NCBI RefSeq assembly: GCF_900168025.1
Contig: NZ_FUYN01000005.1
Span: 1-64,000 of the forward strand
Reading direction: 5' to 3'
DNA from: Acetoanaerobium noterae
GTDB lineage: Bacteria > Bacillota > Clostridia > Peptostreptococcales > Filifactoraceae
Length of the DNA stretch: 64,000 bases
Shown here: positions 8,950-17,195 of the stretch, piece by piece
Numbering within the stretch: position 1 is the stretch's first letter
Layout: every line of letters starts with the position of its first letter
Program-made: the position numbers and the translations under genes
The notes under the pieces: model-generated
The model's input: only the letters and a program-made list of their open reading frames with translations
Database searches by the model: none
What the model was told of the DNA's origin: nothing

Positions 8950-9408
8950 CTATTTATTAGTTTCATCAATTTTCTTCTTCCCATATTTTTTCCTAGATTT
9001 AGATTTTGCATCAAAATAAAGTTCAGTTATTGATTGAAAGAAAGCATCTTTATCTTCATCAGAAAGACTTCCGCCAGAAAATATAGCTGCCGTTTTTTCT
9101 AGTAAATTTTCAGCCTCTTTTTTCCCCTTATAACCAAAATTTTCTTTAGCAGAAGATATAAACTCATCTTTATATTCAATATCAATATTGTTCTCATATT
9201 CATCTATATCAGTATCGTCTAATAGATAGTCTATAGACACATCAAAAATATCTGCAAATCCATTAATAATCTTTTGACCTTTTGGAAATCTAGTTCCATT
9301 TTCATAATTACAGATAGTTTTCTGAGTAACTCCTATCCTCTCAGCAAGTTCAGCTTGTGAAAGATTATTTTTCTTTCTCAATTCTTTTATTTTTTCTCCA
9401 AAGCTCAT
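8950..9408 (-). CDS. XRE-family repressor (ImmR/CI-like)
   Basis: A 152-aa protein with an N-terminal helix-turn-helix (LSQAELAERIGVTQKTICNY) over residues 6-60 and an acidic C-terminal portion that may be the oligomerisation or cleavage region. The minus-strand start at 9408 follows GGAGGAAT. It diverges from the rightward genes of the element across an operator-containing region with repeated AGAAC half-sites, and precedes the ImmA-like protease. Inferred role: keeps the integrated element silent. Confidence 0.88.
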   Translation of the reverse strand: MSFGEKIKELRKKNNLSQAELAERIGVTQKTICNYENGTRFPKGQKIINGFADIFDVSIDYLLDDTDIDEYENNIDIEYKDEFISSAKENFGYKGKKEAENLLEKTAAIFSGGSLSDEDKDAFFQSITELYFDAKSKSRKKYGKKKIDETNK

Positions 9409-9447
9409 TTTTAGATTCCTCCATTTATTTATATTTTAACACATCTT

Positions 9448-9461
9448 AGAACGTATGTTCT
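9448..9461. promoter_or_regulatory. Palindromic operator AGAAC-GTAT-GTTCT
   Basis: A perfect inverted repeat between the divergent repressor and rightward genes. Further AGAAC half-sites occur at about 9484, 9505 and 9537, one of them inside the rightward promoter. The most likely ligand is the adjacent XRE repressor. The sequence also resembles a Gram-positive LexA box (CGAAC-N4-GTTCG), so SOS control is an alternative. Confidence 0.65.
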
Positions 9462-9469
9462 GATTTTCA

Positions 9470-9498
9470 TTGACTTAATTATTAGAACACTATATACT
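9470..9498 (+). promoter_or_regulatory. Rightward sigma-A promoter of the element
   Basis: TTGACT (9470-9475), a 17-base spacer, and TATACT (9493-9498). An AGAAC half-site in the spacer would let a repressor block RNA polymerase. It leads into the regulator gene at 9585. Confidence 0.7.
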
Positions 9499-9584
9499 TT
9501 AAATAGAACGAAAGTACTTAAATATATTCTAATATTAGAACAGGGATTATGTCAATGCTATAAGCAGAAAGGAAGTGCATAATT

Positions 9585-10136
9585 ATGGACTTATTTTTAA
9601 ATGAAATTAATAGTAGTAAACAAAAGCAGTTACAGATAGGTAAAAGTAATCAAGTTGTGGCTAAGCATTATCACAATACTAAGCTTTTGCTAAAGTTATA
9701 TAACAAAGTTCTTTGGAGGATTAATAATAATTTTAAAGTTATAGAGGATGAGTGTATTTATTCTACAGGAAAAAAAGTTGATGAATTAGTAAATCATTTA
9801 TTAGATAAAGAAATGTTTGTATCTGAAGCAAGACTAGAAAGTAGACTTCAATCAATAAAAGATAGTAGAGAGATTATAAAATTAATAGATAAAGCTCTGA
9901 TTATGCTAAAATCATATCCCGATAATGAAGAAAGATATTACTGGATAATATTCAAATCATATATATCTACTGAAAAATATACTGAGAATGATATTATTGA
10001 TTTTCTATGCTGCTCAAGAGCAACTTATTTTAGAGAAAAGAAAAAAGCTATAGCTACGCTTAGCACTATCCTATGGGGATATCTAATTCCAGGACTATCA
10101 AATGAAATTAATAATATAGATTTGATACATTCATGA
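9585..10136 (+). CDS. ArpU/RinA-like phage-type transcription regulator (putative)
   Basis: A 183-aa, lysine-rich protein. Its C-terminal part (ENDIIDFLCCSRATYFREKK then KAIATLSTILWG) resembles the sigma-region-4-like helix-turn-helix of ArpU/RinA phage late-gene regulators. The N-terminus is helical with no recognised domain. It is the first rightward gene after the repressor operator, and a strong terminator lies about 80 bases downstream. The family assignment rests on motif impression, not a search, and the target is unknown. Confidence 0.55.
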   Translation: MDLFLNEINSSKQKQLQIGKSNQVVAKHYHNTKLLLKLYNKVLWRINNNFKVIEDECIYSTGKKVDELVNHLLDKEMFVSEARLESRLQSIKDSREIIKLIDKALIMLKSYPDNEERYYWIIFKSYISTEKYTENDIIDFLCCSRATYFREKKKAIATLSTILWGYLIPGLSNEINNIDLIHS

Positions 10137-10219
10137 TACTAAGTAGATACTCTCTTGGTACTGACATAACACTTTCATACTGATAACATTGATACAATAG
10201 GATTAATATGCATTAAATG

Positions 10220-10256
10220 AATCCCTGAAACTAACGAAGTTTCAGGGATTTTTTTA
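10220..10256 (+). terminator. Rho-independent terminator
   Basis: AATCCCTGAAAC (10220-10231) pairs perfectly with GTTTCAGGGATT (10239-10250), followed by a T-run to 10255. It ends the transcript of the ArpU-like gene. Confidence 0.9.
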
Positions 10257-10345
10257 TGCCTAAAATCCGATTAATAGCCATATTTTAAAGGTGGAGTCGC
10301 ACATTTTGTGTGGCTCCTTTTTTCGTTTAGAAAGGAGAGTTACAA

Positions 10346-10741
10346 ATGCCAAAAGAAAACAAAAACTTAGAAATGGTTTATCAATTTTTAAAAGAGGAGG
10401 AGGAAAAAGACAAGAACCAAGATAGGAGATATTACAGACATAATATTTCACTAGAATATTTGGATGAAAAAAGTGTTCCTTTAAAAGGAGACAATTATAA
10501 AGGTGATTCAGATGTAGAAAAAGAGGCGGAAGCATTATTAGCATTTATAGATGCTATTAGTAATGAACATCTAATAAAAGCCTTAAAAAAGCTAACTAAA
10601 TCAGATTTGGAAATAATAGAACTCAAATATAGGTTTGGACTATCTATTAACGAAATTGCAATAAAACTCAGTCTTAATAATGAATCGGCTAAAAAAAGAC
10701 ATCAAAGAGCAATTGCAAAATTAAGAAAAGATTTGAAATAA
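10346..10741 (+). CDS. Sigma-70 region-4-like protein of a mobile element
   Basis: A 131-aa protein. The N-terminal half is charged and unassigned, while the C-terminal 60 residues form a sigma-factor region-4 helix-turn-helix (LTKSDLEIIELKYRFGLSIN, then EIAIKLSLNNESAKKRHQRA). AAAGGAGAG precedes the ATG. Similar small sigma-like proteins sit just upstream of the excisionase and integrase in Tn916/Tn1549-type conjugative elements, where they help control excision or transfer. That role is inferred here from position. Confidence 0.75.
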   Translation: MPKENKNLEMVYQFLKEEEEKDKNQDRRYYRHNISLEYLDEKSVPLKGDNYKGDSDVEKEAEALLAFIDAISNEHLIKALKKLTKSDLEIIELKYRFGLSINEIAIKLSLNNESAKKRHQRAIAKLRKDLK

Positions 10742-10789
10742 AAAAACATTTTTTAAATTTTTGTCCCTTTTTATTCTTTCTCAAGGCTA

Positions 10790-11110
10790 TATAGTGAGGG
10801 CATTTTTGTAAGCCCTCCTATGTTCCTTGAAAAATAAATATAAAGTGCTTTAAGTACATTACTGTGCAAAGGGATAAACCCTAAAGCAACATGAAGGATG
10901 CGCCAAGAAACTCATATAAAATTAAATTCTATTTTTGAGTTGAGCGAATAATTTCTGTTCAAAAAGAATTTGATAAATTCTATTGCGATAACCTGTACAG
11001 GAAAATAATGATACTTCTGCTTAGTCCTAACTCATCGTATGGAGAGCAGCTCGCATAATGTGGGAGAGGCGAAGAGCCTATGATACTTACTAATCATAAG
11101 TAGCTTAAAG
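10790..11110 (+). ncRNA. Candidate structured RNA, unassigned
   Basis: About 470 bases between the sigma-like gene and the excisionase contain no usable reading frame but are less AT-rich than the flanks and full of short complementary pieces. Examples are GGG-ATAAA-CCC near 10870, AGGC-GAAGA-GCCT near 11068, and ATGAT/ATCAT arms near 11080-11097. A terminator follows at 11149. It matches no riboswitch or intron core I know: no T-box, GEMM, or group I or II signature was seen. Boundaries are approximate. It could instead be a regulatory leader, or a transfer-origin or recombination region of the element. Confidence 0.35.
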
Positions 11111-11148
11111 TAATTGAATTAGCTAAAATAAATTTTCATACTATATAT

Positions 11149-11193
11149 AAAGACCATATTAGAGCATCTTGCTTTTCTATGGTCTTTAATTTG
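11149..11193 (+). terminator. Hairpin before the excisionase gene
   Basis: AAAGACCAT (11149-11157) pairs with ATGGTCTTT (11179-11187) around a 21-base loop, followed by AATTTG. It would end the transcript crossing the candidate RNA, or attenuate excisionase and integrase expression. Confidence 0.55.
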
Positions 11194-11209
11194 ATAAGGA
11201 GTAATCGAT

Positions 11210-11386
11210 GTGTTTGAAAACTATCCAGATGTTGTTAATGTTAGCGAGTTGAGTGAAATGCTCGGAATATGCGAAAAGACAGCATATATACTACTGAAAA
11301 ATAATAAAATTAAGTACATTAGAATTGGAAGAGTATATAAAATACCAAAAGTATATGTAATAGAATTTTTATATAAAAAGAATTAA
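11210..11386 (+). CDS. Small excisionase-like HTH protein
   Basis: A 58-aa protein starting at GTG 11210 after AAGGAG. It begins VFENYPDVVNVSELSEMLGI and carries a MerR/HTH_17-type helix-turn-helix (SELSEMLGICEKTAYILLKN) followed by a wing (YIRIGRVYKIPK). This is the standard architecture of excisionases, which bend attachment-site DNA and direct the integrase toward excision. It lies 126 bases upstream of the integrase. Confidence 0.8.
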   Translation: MFENYPDVVNVSELSEMLGICEKTAYILLKNNKIKYIRIGRVYKIPKVYVIEFLYKKN

Positions 11387-11512
11387 TTAACCAAAAAACC
11401 AAGCAGTAATAGTAAATTTACTAAAGCTATTAATATTGACTTCAAATAATGTATACCCTAATATTAAAGTATCACAATTAGGTGTACATGCTAAATAAAA
11501 TAGGAGGATAAA

Positions 11513-12712
11513 ATGGTAGCAGGTCATCTACAAGAAAAGAAAGGTCGTTATTATGTAGTTCTAAGTTATAAAGATAGGCAAAATAAAAGAATAACTAAAT
11601 GGATATCTACAAAACTTCCAGTAAAGAATAATAAGAAAAAAGCAGAACAAATTTTAAATGAGTATAAGACTAAGTATCAGATGATGATAGAAGGAAACAT
11701 TAATGAGCAGAATGAACAAGTCGAAAATAGTAGGCTTGAAAATTTATTATTTACAGATTTTATCCAGGATTGGTTGGAACTTGTAAAACCTAATTTAGAA
11801 AAAACTAGCTATACATCTTATCATAATATTATTCATAAGAGAATAATACCTTACTTTGAAAAAAATCCAATAAGAGTTTCAGATATTAGAGCCTATCATA
11901 TTCAAAAATTCTATCAGTATGCCCAGATGAAATACAATCTATCTAACACAACACTAATAAGATACCATGCTAATATTAGGAAAGCTTTACAGTATGCTCT
12001 AAAATTGAAACTAGTAACTACAAATGAAGCAGATTTAGTTGAGAAACCTAAAAAACAGCAGGTAGTATATAACTATTATAATGACAGAGAGATAGTTAAT
12101 TTATTAGAAAAAGTAAAAGGTTTAAAAATAGAATTTGCTGTAATAATGGCAGTATATTACGGATTAAGAAGAAGTGAAATACTTGGACTTAAATGGGAAG
12201 CTATAGATTTTGAAGATAAAACAATTACTATAAAACACACAATAACAGAGATTAAAGAAAATGGAAAAGTTAAAGAAGTTGAAAAAAACAGAACTAAGAA
12301 TAAAGGGAGTTACAGAATATTACCTTTATTACCAGAAATTGAAGAGTATTTACTAAAAATGCATAAATCCCAAGAAGAGAACAAAAAAATAGCAAAGTCA
12401 TCCTGGTCCGATGAATTTGCTCAATATATTTATCTTGACGAACTTGGGGTTCGTACTAAACCCAATTATATTACTCAACATTTCAATATGTTCTTAAAAA
12501 AGAACAAAATGAAGATGATCAGATTTCATGATTTAAGACATAGCTGTGCAAGTTTGCTTATTGCTAATGGAATAAGCTTAAAAGAAATCCAATTATGGCT
12601 AGGTCATAGTGACTATTCTACTACTGCAAATATATATGTCCATTTGGATTCTGCTTCAAAAAATAACACCGCCTCTGCTATCTCGAATGCAATTTCTAAA
12701 GCTAACTTTTAA
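11513..12712 (+). CDS. Tyrosine recombinase / integrase of the element
   Basis: A 399-aa Tn916/phage-type integrase. An N-terminal arm-binding domain (about residues 1-60) and a SAM-like core-binding domain (about 75-170) precede the catalytic domain. Catalytic residues are visible: Arg219 in YGLRRSE, His339 and Arg342 in HDLRHSCASL, the LGHS box, and the nucleophile Tyr375 in ANIYVHLD. AGGAGG precedes ATG 11513. The gene ends 50 bases from the 3' end of a tRNA-Leu gene, the classic arrangement for integration into a tRNA. It appears intact. Confidence 0.95.
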   Translation: MVAGHLQEKKGRYYVVLSYKDRQNKRITKWISTKLPVKNNKKKAEQILNEYKTKYQMMIEGNINEQNEQVENSRLENLLFTDFIQDWLELVKPNLEKTSYTSYHNIIHKRIIPYFEKNPIRVSDIRAYHIQKFYQYAQMKYNLSNTTLIRYHANIRKALQYALKLKLVTTNEADLVEKPKKQQVVYNYYNDREIVNLLEKVKGLKIEFAVIMAVYYGLRRSEILGLKWEAIDFEDKTITIKHTITEIKENGKVKEVEKNRTKNKGSYRILPLLPEIEEYLLKMHKSQEENKKIAKSSWSDEFAQYIYLDELGVRTKPNYITQHFNMFLKKNKMKMIRFHDLRHSCASLLIANGISLKEIQLWLGHSDYSTTANIYVHLDSASKNNTASAISNAISKANF

Positions 12713-12762
12713 TAGCTCAAAAATATTTGGAGAGAACTTTGAAGAGAACTTTTTGAAGAAAG

Positions 12763-12848
12763 TGGTGCGGGTGAAGGGATTTGAACCCCCACATAGTCAC
12801 CTATGGCGGATTTTGAGTCCGCTGCGTCTGCCGTTCCGCCACACCCGC
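12763..12848 (-). tRNA. tRNA-Leu (anticodon CAA)
   Basis: Minus-strand cloverleaf of 86 bases including an encoded CCA (TGG on the plus strand at 12763-12765). The acceptor arms GCGGGTG/CACCCGC, a seven-base anticodon loop CTCAAAA, a long variable arm and the T-loop GTTCAAATC are visible. The anticodon CAA reads UUG leucine codons. Its 3' end faces the integrase gene and is the likely attachment site of the element to its left; the gene itself remains complete. Confidence 0.95.
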
Positions 12849-12863
12849 ATATAACACTTAATT

Positions 12864-12892
12864 ATATTAGCATATGTTTATATAAAAATCAA
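12864..12892 (-). promoter_or_regulatory. Promoter of tRNA-Leu(CAA)
   Basis: On the minus strand TTGATT (12892-12887), a 17-base spacer and TAATAT (12869-12864) lie about 16 bases before the tRNA 5' end. Confidence 0.55.
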
Positions 12893-13049
12893 TAATGACT
12901 TGATTGGATATTTGACATTCTTTCTGATATAATTTCTTTAGGAAAATTACTTGAAAAAAACTTATTGTCAATATGACAAGATTTCCAAGAATTGTTAGCA
13001 ATCATTGATTGCAATAATGGATGGAGCTCTTGTATCAATGGAGGATATA

Positions 13050-15683
13050 ATGGACAAATTATTAATTTTGATAGATGGAAACAGTTTAATGAATAGAGCT
13101 TACTATGCTCTGCCTGAACTGATGAATAAAAAAGGACAGCATACCAATGCTATTTATGGATTTGCAAATATATTATTCAAAATAATGGATACCTATAAAC
13201 CAAGCCATATATCAGTGGCATTTGACTTAAAAGCACCGACCTTTAGGCATAAGCAGTACGATGCGTATAAAGGTAACAGAAAAAAGATGCCGGATGAACT
13301 AAGAAAGCAGGTAGAGCCTCTTAAGAAAATGATAGATGCTTTCGGGATAAATAGAATTGAACTTGAAGGCTATGAAGCAGACGACTTAATAGGTACAGTT
13401 GCTAAAAATTTTGAGCAAGATGGTTTTGAAGTTTATATAATTACTGGTGATAAGGATGCTCTTCAATTAGTAAGTGATAAAATAAAGGTTTTATTTACTA
13501 AAAAAGGAATTTCAGAGCTAGATGAATATGATCCAGATAAAATGACTGAAAAATATGAGCTTACGCCTCAGCAATTTATCGATTTAAAGGGATTAATGGG
13601 AGATCAGTCAGATAATATTCCTGGAGTAGCAGGAATAGGCGAAAAAACAGGAATTAAGCTTTTGAAAGAGTATGGAAGTATAGAAAATATTTATATGAAT
13701 ATAGATGAGATTTCTAAAAGCGTAAAAGCAAAGCTTGAGGCTGGATATGATATGGCTTTTCTAAGTAAAAGCCTTGCAACTATTATGGTAGATATCCCTT
13801 TAGAGCTTAAAGTTGATGAGTTTGAAAAGAAGGATATAGACAAAAATACTTTAATCAGTTTGTTTTCAGAATTTGAATTTAATAGCTTGATAGGTAAGGT
13901 TGGAAATGATGAATCTGGTTTGATTGATAAAGTGCAAAAGGAGTATTTAATTTCAAATGATATTGAGTTATTAATAGATAAAGCAACTAGTTTGAAATCT
14001 TTAAATTTATTTTCTATTGCAAAATCTGGATTAGTCAGTGATAAAAGATTGATAAATTTATTTGTGAAGATAGATGAAGATTTTTTTAATATTGAAGAAA
14101 AAGATGTATTAAAGCTTAAGGATGTATTTGAGAATCCAGAAATAAAGAAGTATGGATATAATCTAAAAAATGACTGTTTAATTTTAAAGCCATATGAAAT
14201 AAATTTGACAGGGCTTTATTTTGATATAGCCATAGCTGAATATCTAATTGATTCAACTAGCTCAAACTACGAAATCAAAGATATAGCGCTTAAATACAAT
14301 CTTGGGGATGTGCTATCTTTAGAAGAGCTTTTGGGCAAAGGTAAAAGTAAAAAAGACTTTAAAGATTTATCAGATGCTCAGATATCAGGCTACGCATGTT
14401 CAGTTTTAGATATTGTTGATAATGGAAAAGAAGCTTTAATCACTACAATTGAAAATTATACGATGCACAATTTATTTTATGAAGTTGAAATGCCACTAGT
14501 TGAGATTTTAGCGGATATGGAATATATAGGCATAAGCGCAGATAAAGAAGTACTTAATGAACTAAAACAAAAATTCGATATTGAAATTAAAACTTTAGAA
14601 GTAAGCATTTATGAATATGCTGGAGAAAACTTCAATATTAACTCTCCAAAACAGCTTGGACATATTTTATTTGATAAGCTTGGGCTTCCAGCAATCAAAA
14701 AAACTAAAACGGGGTATTCTACAAATGCTGAAGTTTTAGAAGCTTTATCAGATAAACATCCTATAATAGATAAAATTACCTTATATAGACAATATACAAA
14801 GCTTCAGTCCACATACGTAGATGGGCTTTTAAATATAATTAATCCCAAAACGGGTAGAATTCACTCATCGTTTAATCAAACTATTACAACTACTGGGCGA
14901 ATATCTTCAACTGAGCCTAATATGCAAAATATACCAGTGCGCCTAGAAATCGGGCGCGAACTAAGAAAAGTATTTGTAGCTCCAGAGGACATGTATTTAG
15001 TGGATGCTGACTATTCTCAGATTGAGCTTCGAATCCTGGCACACATTGCTAATGACGAAGGACTTATTGATGCCTTTTCAAAAGGTGATGATATTCATAC
15101 AATTACAGCATCAGAAGTATTTAATGTGCCCCTAGATGAGGTCACTAAAGAACTTAGAAGCGCTGCAAAGGCAGTTAATTTTGGAATAGTTTATGGGATA
15201 AGTGATTTTGGCTTATCAAATAATCTTGGAATATCAAAGCAAGTTGCTAAAGAATATATCGATAATTACTTTGCAAGATATCCATATGTAAAAAAATACA
15301 TGGAAGATATAGTAGAAAAGGCTAAAAATGATGGTTATGTAGAAACCTATATTGGAAGAAGAAGGTACATTCCTGAACTGGGTTCAAATAATTTTATAAT
15401 GAAAAATTTAGGAAAAAGATTAGCTATGAACACTCCGATTCAAGGAAGCGCTGCAGATGTTATAAAAATTGCAATGGTAAAAGTATATGCTAGACTTAAA
15501 TCTGAAGGGTTAAAATCTAAACTGATACTACAAGTTCATGATGAACTTATAATTGAGTCACCTGATAGTGAAAAATCATATGTAGCAGATTTATTAAAAG
15601 AAGAAATGGAATCCGCTGTAGACTTAAATGTTAAACTTACAGTTGATGCTAAATGGGGAAAATCTTGGTATGAAACAAAATAA
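13050..15683 (+). CDS. polA: DNA polymerase I
   Basis: An 877-aa repair and Okazaki-fragment polymerase. Three regions are seen. The N-terminal 5' nuclease (residues 1-295) has LILIDGNSLMNRAYYA and GDKDALQL. A degenerate 3'-5' exonuclease-like domain follows and lacks clear DEDD metal ligands, as usual in Gram-positives. The C-terminal polymerase has DADYSQIELRILAHI (motif A), KAVNFGIVYGIS (motif B) and QVHDEL (motif C). ATG 13050 with GGAGG at 13040-13044 is chosen over an upstream in-frame ATG with no ribosome site. It overlaps coaE. Confidence 0.97.
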   Translation: MDKLLILIDGNSLMNRAYYALPELMNKKGQHTNAIYGFANILFKIMDTYKPSHISVAFDLKAPTFRHKQYDAYKGNRKKMPDELRKQVEPLKKMIDAFGINRIELEGYEADDLIGTVAKNFEQDGFEVYIITGDKDALQLVSDKIKVLFTKKGISELDEYDPDKMTEKYELTPQQFIDLKGLMGDQSDNIPGVAGIGEKTGIKLLKEYGSIENIYMNIDEISKSVKAKLEAGYDMAFLSKSLATIMVDIPLELKVDEFEKKDIDKNTLISLFSEFEFNSLIGKVGNDESGLIDKVQKEYLISNDIELLIDKATSLKSLNLFSIAKSGLVSDKRLINLFVKIDEDFFNIEEKDVLKLKDVFENPEIKKYGYNLKNDCLILKPYEINLTGLYFDIAIAEYLIDSTSSNYEIKDIALKYNLGDVLSLEELLGKGKSKKDFKDLSDAQISGYACSVLDIVDNGKEALITTIENYTMHNLFYEVEMPLVEILADMEYIGISADKEVLNELKQKFDIEIKTLEVSIYEYAGENFNINSPKQLGHILFDKLGLPAIKKTKTGYSTNAEVLEALSDKHPIIDKITLYRQYTKLQSTYVDGLLNIINPKTGRIHSSFNQTITTTGRISSTEPNMQNIPVRLEIGRELRKVFVAPEDMYLVDADYSQIELRILAHIANDEGLIDAFSKGDDIHTITASEVFNVPLDEVTKELRSAAKAVNFGIVYGISDFGLSNNLGISKQVAKEYIDNYFARYPYVKKYMEDIVEKAKNDGYVETYIGRRRYIPELGSNNFIMKNLGKRLAMNTPIQGSAADVIKIAMVKVYARLKSEGLKSKLILQVHDELIIESPDSEKSYVADLLKEEMESAVDLNVKLTVDAKWGKSWYETK

Positions 15684-16287
15684 AATGATTATTGGAATAA
15701 CAGGTTCAATTGGAACAGGAAAGTCAACGGTAAGTAACTATTTAATATCAAAAGGCTATAGTGTTGTAGATGCAGACAAAATATCCAAAGGAGCCTATAA
15801 TATTGGCTCAAATGGATATAAAGCTATTTTAGAAGTGTTTGGAGAAGAAATTTTAAATAGTAACGGAGAAGTAGATAGAAAAAAAATTAAAAAAATAGTA
15901 TTTGATAATTCAAATATGCTACAAAGACTAAATATGGCTATTCATCCTATTATTATAAATGAAATTGAAAAAGAGATAGAAATACTGTTAGAGTCTCAAA
16001 ACGTAGTTTTTCTTGATGCTCCTTTACTTATAGAAACTGAGCTTCATAAGAAGGTAAACAAGATAATTGTTGTTATCTGCGATAAAAATGAGCAAATTAA
16101 TAGGATAATAAAAAGAGATAAGATTACGGCTGATATGGCTATTAGTATAATTAATAGTCAAATGAGTATTGACGAGAAGCTTAAGTTTGCAGATTATATA
16201 GTTTACAATAATAGCACTATTGAAAATTTATATAGTCAAGTTGACGAAATTATTTTGGAAATAAAAAAGGAAATATCTGATGTTTAA
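15670..16287 (+). CDS. coaE: Dephospho-CoA kinase
   Basis: A 205-aa P-loop kinase catalysing the last step of coenzyme A synthesis. The Walker A motif is GSIGTGKST near the N-terminus, followed by VVDADKI and the lid segment containing FLDAPLL. The start is the ATG at 15670, inside the end of polA; another ATG at 15685 would drop five residues. polA-coaE-transglycosylase are packed with overlaps and form one transcript. Confidence 0.95.
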   Translation: MKQNKMIIGITGSIGTGKSTVSNYLISKGYSVVDADKISKGAYNIGSNGYKAILEVFGEEILNSNGEVDRKKIKKIVFDNSNMLQRLNMAIHPIIINEIEKEIEILLESQNVVFLDAPLLIETELHKKVNKIIVVICDKNEQINRIIKRDKITADMAISIINSQMSIDEKLKFADYIVYNNSTIENLYSQVDEIILEIKKEISDV

Positions 16288-16825
16288 TATGAAAAGAATT
16301 ATGATAATTTTATTTATTGGATTGATTTTATTTTTAGGATATAAATCTGAGCCTAAATTATTGTTGTTTATAAAATATCCACAGCAATATAAAGAGTATG
16401 TTTTCAAATACTCAGATTTATATCAAATAGAAGATGAACTTATTTTTTCAATAATCAAAGCAGAGAGCAATTTTTATCCTTATGCTAAATCAAAAAAAGA
16501 TGCTAAAGGGTTGATGCAGATTATTGACAAAACTTGGAGCTGGGGATGCAGTGAACTTGAGTCACCATCTATGGATTATTACAATATTGAGGATAATATT
16601 AAAGTAGGGACTTGGTATTTGAGAAGACTTATTAATGAATTCGGATCCGAGGAGTTAGCTGTATTGGCATATAACGCTGGATCAGGTAATGTAAATGCAT
16701 GGATATCTAAAGGATATTTGTCAGATACTGACTATACAAAATGGGAAATCCCTTTTGAAGAATCTAAAGCATATATAAATAAAGTAATGAGTTATAGAAA
16801 CAAATATGCTTTAATATACGAATAG
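16280..16825 (+). CDS. Membrane-anchored lytic transglycosylase (SLT domain)
   Basis: A 181-aa cell-wall lytic enzyme that cleaves the MurNAc-GlcNAc bond. It has an N-terminal signal anchor (IMIILFIGLILFLGY) and a Slt70-like domain with catalytic Glu62 in IKAESNFYPYA, then KGLMQI and LAVLAYNAGSGNV. It overlaps the coaE stop by eight bases. The same polA-coaE-slt order is common in Clostridia. Confidence 0.93.
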   Translation: MFNMKRIMIILFIGLILFLGYKSEPKLLLFIKYPQQYKEYVFKYSDLYQIEDELIFSIIKAESNFYPYAKSKKDAKGLMQIIDKTWSWGCSELESPSMDYYNIEDNIKVGTWYLRRLINEFGSEELAVLAYNAGSGNVNAWISKGYLSDTDYTKWEIPFEESKAYINKVMSYRNKYALIYE

Positions 16826-16829
16826 AATA

Positions 16830-16859
16830 TTGACATACTGAGTGTTTAGATGCTAAAAT
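16830..16859 (+). promoter_or_regulatory. Promoter of tRNA-Leu(GAG)
   Basis: TTGACA (16830-16835), an 18-base spacer and TAAAAT (16854-16859), 19 bases before the mature tRNA 5' end. Confidence 0.75.
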
Positions 16860-16878
16860 CAATTGCGTGAAGATTGAT

Positions 16879-16964
16879 GCGAGAGTGCTGGAATTGGCAG
16901 ACAGGCACGTTTGAGGGGCGTGTATCTTAGTGATGTGTGGGTTCAAGTCCCATCTCTCGCACCA
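16879..16964 (+). tRNA. tRNA-Leu (anticodon GAG)
   Basis: An 86-base cloverleaf with encoded CCA. The acceptor is GCGAGAG/CTCTCGC, the anticodon stem CACGT/GCGTG encloses TTGAGGG, giving anticodon GAG, and the T-loop is GTTCAAGTC. It has the long variable arm of class II tRNA-Leu and reads CUC/CUU leucine codons. Confidence 0.95.
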
Positions 16965-17101
16965 TAGCATAATTTGTATAAATATTGCTACGTAAATTTA
17001 TGAAATTCATTATTTATTGCTAATAAAACAATTAAAACGATATTCGCTGAATCAATCAAAGTCTGATAATTGATGAACCGAGCCTTGATTTATTCAAAAT
17101 A

Positions 17102-17135
17102 AGAGCTGTCTAAGTATAGATGGCTCTATTTTTTA
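17102..17135 (+). terminator. Rho-independent terminator
   Basis: AGAGCTGTCT (17102-17111) pairs with AGATGGCTCT (17118-17127) with two wobble pairs, followed by ATTTTTTA. It ends the tRNA transcript. Confidence 0.8.
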
Positions 17136-17195
17136 TATGATAAATCAAATTTATTGGGTAATATAATAATGTGAAAGGGTGATTATGATGGTGGG

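Noticed and set aside
10742-11209. Group I or II intron, T-box or c-di-GMP riboswitch
   Set aside because: None of the core motifs was found (no domain V, no intron P/Q/R/S elements, no T-box sequence, no GEMM core).
12609-12854. Small protein ending near the tRNA-Leu
   Set aside because: It overlaps the integrase end and reads through the antisense strand of the tRNA; no ribosome site.
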